From: Pseudomonadota bacterium
GTDB taxonomy: Bacteria; Pseudomonadota; Gammaproteobacteria; Steroidobacterales; Steroidobacteraceae
NCBI GenBank assembly: GCA_021850555.1
Contig: JAJZLX010000786.1
Span: forward strand, 1 to 5,782
DNA: 5,782 nucleotides
Reading direction: 5' to 3'
How positions within the stretch are numbered: the first letter of the stretch is position 1; the number at the start of each line of letters is the position of its first letter. The notes under the pieces are model-generated. The model had not been told where the DNA came from. It did no database searches and was given only the letters and a program-made list of their open reading frames with translations. A program made the translations under genes and the position numbers. Positions 3,643-5,782 of the stretch are shown piece after piece.

Positions 3643-5782
3643 ATGGCCCGGACCCTGTCGGCCATCCATTGCAGCATTTGCCGCATGGCCTGCACACGGA
3701 CCGATTCGACCGAATCTTCATGAACCTGCCAGTGCCAGTGCAAGACCTGCCCATCGTGAATTTCCTGCACTTCCAGGAACTCGGTGATCGGACAGGATGC
3801 GAGCTCACCCGGAAGGCGCACGCACAGTGCGTCGTGCATCATCATCCACTTGTACGCCAAGGCGCCGACCCAGCTCTGCAATGCCCGTCCCGTGCGGCCG
3901 TGAAATGGCCGGGTCTTGACCCACTCGGCCAGCGCCGCTGCCGGCATCGGCCGCGCCAGGCCATATCCTTGACCGAGACTACAACCGAGCTGACATGCTG
4001 CCTCGACGATCCCCTCGTCCTCCAGCCCCTCCGCCACCACATCACGACCCAGATCATGGCCGATCTGCACGACCGTGCGGATCAGACTCAGGGCCTTGAT
4101 CGGATCGCAGGCGAGATCCTTGATGATGTTCTGGTCAATCTTGATCACATCGAACGGCAGTTCCGCCAGGCGCCTCAAGTTGCTGAAGCCCGCTCCCAGG
4201 TCATCGAGCGCAATCGTCACGCCCGTCGAAGCCAGACGGCCAATGGCCTCATCCACCGTACTGGCCTCCAATGCCTGGCTCTCCAGCAGTTCCAGGGTCA
4301 GGTACTGCGGCGCCACCTGCGCCTCGCGCAGCGCCTCCTCGATCCAGCGCGCGCAGTCGGGGTGACGCAGAGAACTCGGCGCGAGATTGATCGCCAGCTT
4401 GATATCGAGCTTCTCGGCATGCCAGCGGCGCAAATGACCCAGCCCCTGCGCCAGGCCCTGCCGGAAAAGCGCATCCAGATCCGTTTCCCCCAGTGCCGGC
4501 AGGAACTGTCCAGGCACTAGAATCGTGCCATCGGGCGAGCGCAGCCGGGCCAGCGCCTCGACCTTCACGAGCGCACCGTCGGCGAGACTGACGATGGGCT
4601 GCACGAACATCTCCAGGCCCCCGCCATAGAGGAGCGCGCGGATCTGCGCGGCCTCGCGCGCATCGACCGCATGCCGGCGGGTGTGCGACAGCGCGGTCAT
4701 CAAATCCCAACGATTCTGCAGCGACAGTCGCCACGTGTGCATCCAAGTGGAGCAGAACTGGTTCGGATATGCGCCGAAGAGCATCAATACCGCATGAATC
4801 GCCCCATTTCGATGCACGGGAAGCGTCACCGCGCTACGGATACCGAATTCCTGCATCAGCGCCTGCCAGGGTTGCAGACGACTCTCACGCGCAAACGCTG
4901 AGGTTTCCTGCTGGCACTCGGTCATCCAGGTCGCCGCAACCAGCCCCTGGCCACGCACATCCCGTGGATCGAGCGAGGGGTGTACGTCACGCACGCGGTG
5001 CGCCTCGATGAGGTTGTCCACGTCCTCACCGGCTGCCCGCTCGATGTCCAACCGATTCCGAACGTCCGGACGCCATACCACCGCCGCACGGATGCCCGGC
5101 AGTGCTGCCAGAACGTTGAGTTCCGCCTGTGCCCAGTCGGCTGCCAGACCCCGGCCGACCATCGGCCGCGCAAGCAGCATCTGGTACTGGTCGAGAACGG
5201 ATTGCATGGCGTGCAGCTGGTTTTCCATGTCCAATTGCAGCCGGACATCGGCAGCTCGCAACGTACGGTAGCGCGTGCGTGCGGTGAGCAGCGATGCATC
5301 CAGATGGGTACGCAACAAGTCGCGATACAGGCCCATCGTGCGCGTAAACCACGCGCCCGAGACGCCAATGAGCGCGTGGACAACGCCGAGTCGGTGCGCG
5401 GTCCGTGTCACCGACTCGTCCGTGGTGTGCGCATCGAGCAGAAAACGCAGGTGGGCGGCCTGTTTGCACCCAAGATCCCGATACTCCGTGCCCGACAGGT
5501 ATGCCAGGATCGCGGCGCTTTCCGGGCGTGCCTGCAACTCGCGGTAGAATGACGCCGAGAACTTCTCCGCCACGGCCTGCAGATGCGGCACCAGGCCCCG
5601 CATCAGCTCCCGCGCCTCGGCACCGAACGCATCGAACGGGGTCTCGGTGATCTGCTCCAGCGCGGCCTCGCCGCCGACCCGCCACCACTGTGCCCGTTGT
5701 CTCTTGATGCGCTTGGCCTGATACATCACCGCATCGGCCTGGCGCAGCAGCGCCGTCGGTTCAATGCCATCCCTGGGATACA
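3639..5782 (-). CDS. GGDEF(end)-sensor globin-GAF-EAL cyclic-di-GMP protein (5' end cut by window)
   Basis: 713 residues are visible, numbered from the first whole codon (5780); the start lies beyond the right edge. Residues 1-24 are the end of a GGDEF domain (LLRQADAVMYQAKR). Residues about 50-190 look like a globin-coupled sensor: SFYREL with Tyr79, then AHRLGVVHALIGVS with His135, matching in sequence and spacing the distal Tyr and proximal heme His of E. coli DosC. Residues about 221-362 are GAF-like (SAVTLPVHRNGAIHAVLMLFG). Residues about 383-621 are EAL: Glu408 in VEALARL, Asn465, Glu497, Asp526-Asp527 in ALDDLGAGFSNL, Lys547, Glu584 and Gln604, so phosphodiesterase activity is expected. 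Residues 622-713 form a Trp/Met/His-rich tail with Cys663 and HWHWQVH (681-687). The protein is probably a cytoplasmic gas-responsive c-di-GMP hydrolase. Whether the GGDEF part is active cannot be seen. Confidence 0.92.
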   Translation of the reverse strand, partial: YPRDGIEPTALLRQADAVMYQAKRIKRQRAQWWRVGGEAALEQITETPFDAFGAEARELMRGLVPHLQAVAEKFSASFYRELQARPESAAILAYLSGTEYRDLGCKQAAHLRFLLDAHTTDESVTRTAHRLGVVHALIGVSGAWFTRTMGLYRDLLRTHLDASLLTARTRYRTLRAADVRLQLDMENQLHAMQSVLDQYQMLLARPMVGRGLAADWAQAELNVLAALPGIRAAVVWRPDVRNRLDIERAAGEDVDNLIEAHRVRDVHPSLDPRDVRGQGLVAATWMTECQQETSAFARESRLQPWQALMQEFGIRSAVTLPVHRNGAIHAVLMLFGAYPNQFCSTWMHTWRLSLQNRWDLMTALSHTRRHAVDAREAAQIRALLYGGGLEMFVQPIVSLADGALVKVEALARLRSPDGTILVPGQFLPALGETDLDALFRQGLAQGLGHLRRWHAEKLDIKLAINLAPSSLRHPDCARWIEEALREAQVAPQYLTLELLESQALEASTVDEAIGRLASTGVTIALDDLGAGFSNLRRLAELPFDVIKIDQNIIKDLACDPIKALSLIRTVVQIGHDLGRDVVAEGLEDEGIVEAACQLGCSLGQGYGLARPMPAAALAEWVKTRPFHGRTGRALQSWVGALAYKWMMMHDALCVRLPGELASCPITEFLEVQEIHDGQVLHWHWQVHEDSVESVRVQAMRQMLQWMADRVRAM

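Noticed and set aside
3642..3917. Standard CZB zinc-binding domain at the end of the EAL protein
   Set aside because: The His and Cys residues are present, but their spacings do not fit the known CZB pattern, so it is kept only as a loose resemblance.
3016..4520. Two long plus-strand open frames across the gap and into the EAL gene
   Set aside because: The longer one is mostly antisense to the EAL domain, and the other covers the gene-poor gap. Neither shows a recognisable motif, signal peptide or convincing ribosome site.

Overview
The window looks like a chromosomal segment from a GC-rich (roughly 60-65%) proteobacterium. The protein families present (a c-di-GMP GGDEF/EAL sensor, a TIGR03118-type lipoprotein, and a TlpA / DUF4266 / DUF3570 cluster) suggest a gammaproteobacterium or a relative. 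The genus cannot be named from this sequence. Every confident gene is on the minus strand, so the biological order runs from the right edge to the left edge. No rRNA, tRNA, CRISPR array, insertion sequence, transposase or phage gene was seen.

Right part (5782 to 3639): a large multidomain c-di-GMP protein, cut at its 5' end by the window edge. It begins in the last residues of a GGDEF domain and continues through a globin-coupled-sensor-like heme domain, a GAF-like domain, an EAL phosphodiesterase domain with all expected catalytic residues, and a His/Cys/Trp-rich C-terminal tail. It is the most interesting object in the window, because the sensor globin lies between GGDEF and EAL instead of at the N-terminus.

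Middle (3638 to 2894): about 745 bp with no confident gene. It holds a weak small ORF that overlaps the phosphodiesterase stop codon (possibly frameshifted), a cluster of strong inverted repeats, and an AT-richer segment with a plausible promoter for the next gene.

Left part (2893 to 1): a TIGR03118-family lipoprotein (416 aa), then after 97 bp a tight three-gene cluster: a periplasmic TlpA-like thioredoxin, a small DUF4266 lipoprotein with a conserved Gly/Cys C-terminus, and a DUF3570 predicted outer-membrane beta-barrel that starts at GTG and runs off the left edge. The last three genes overlap at their ends (TGATG and 13 bp), which implies translational coupling. All four left-hand products carry export signals, so this looks like a cell-envelope module, probably redox-related. 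The globin/c-di-GMP protein upstream is cytoplasmic and separated by a long gap, so no functional link should be assumed, although oxygen/redox is a common theme.
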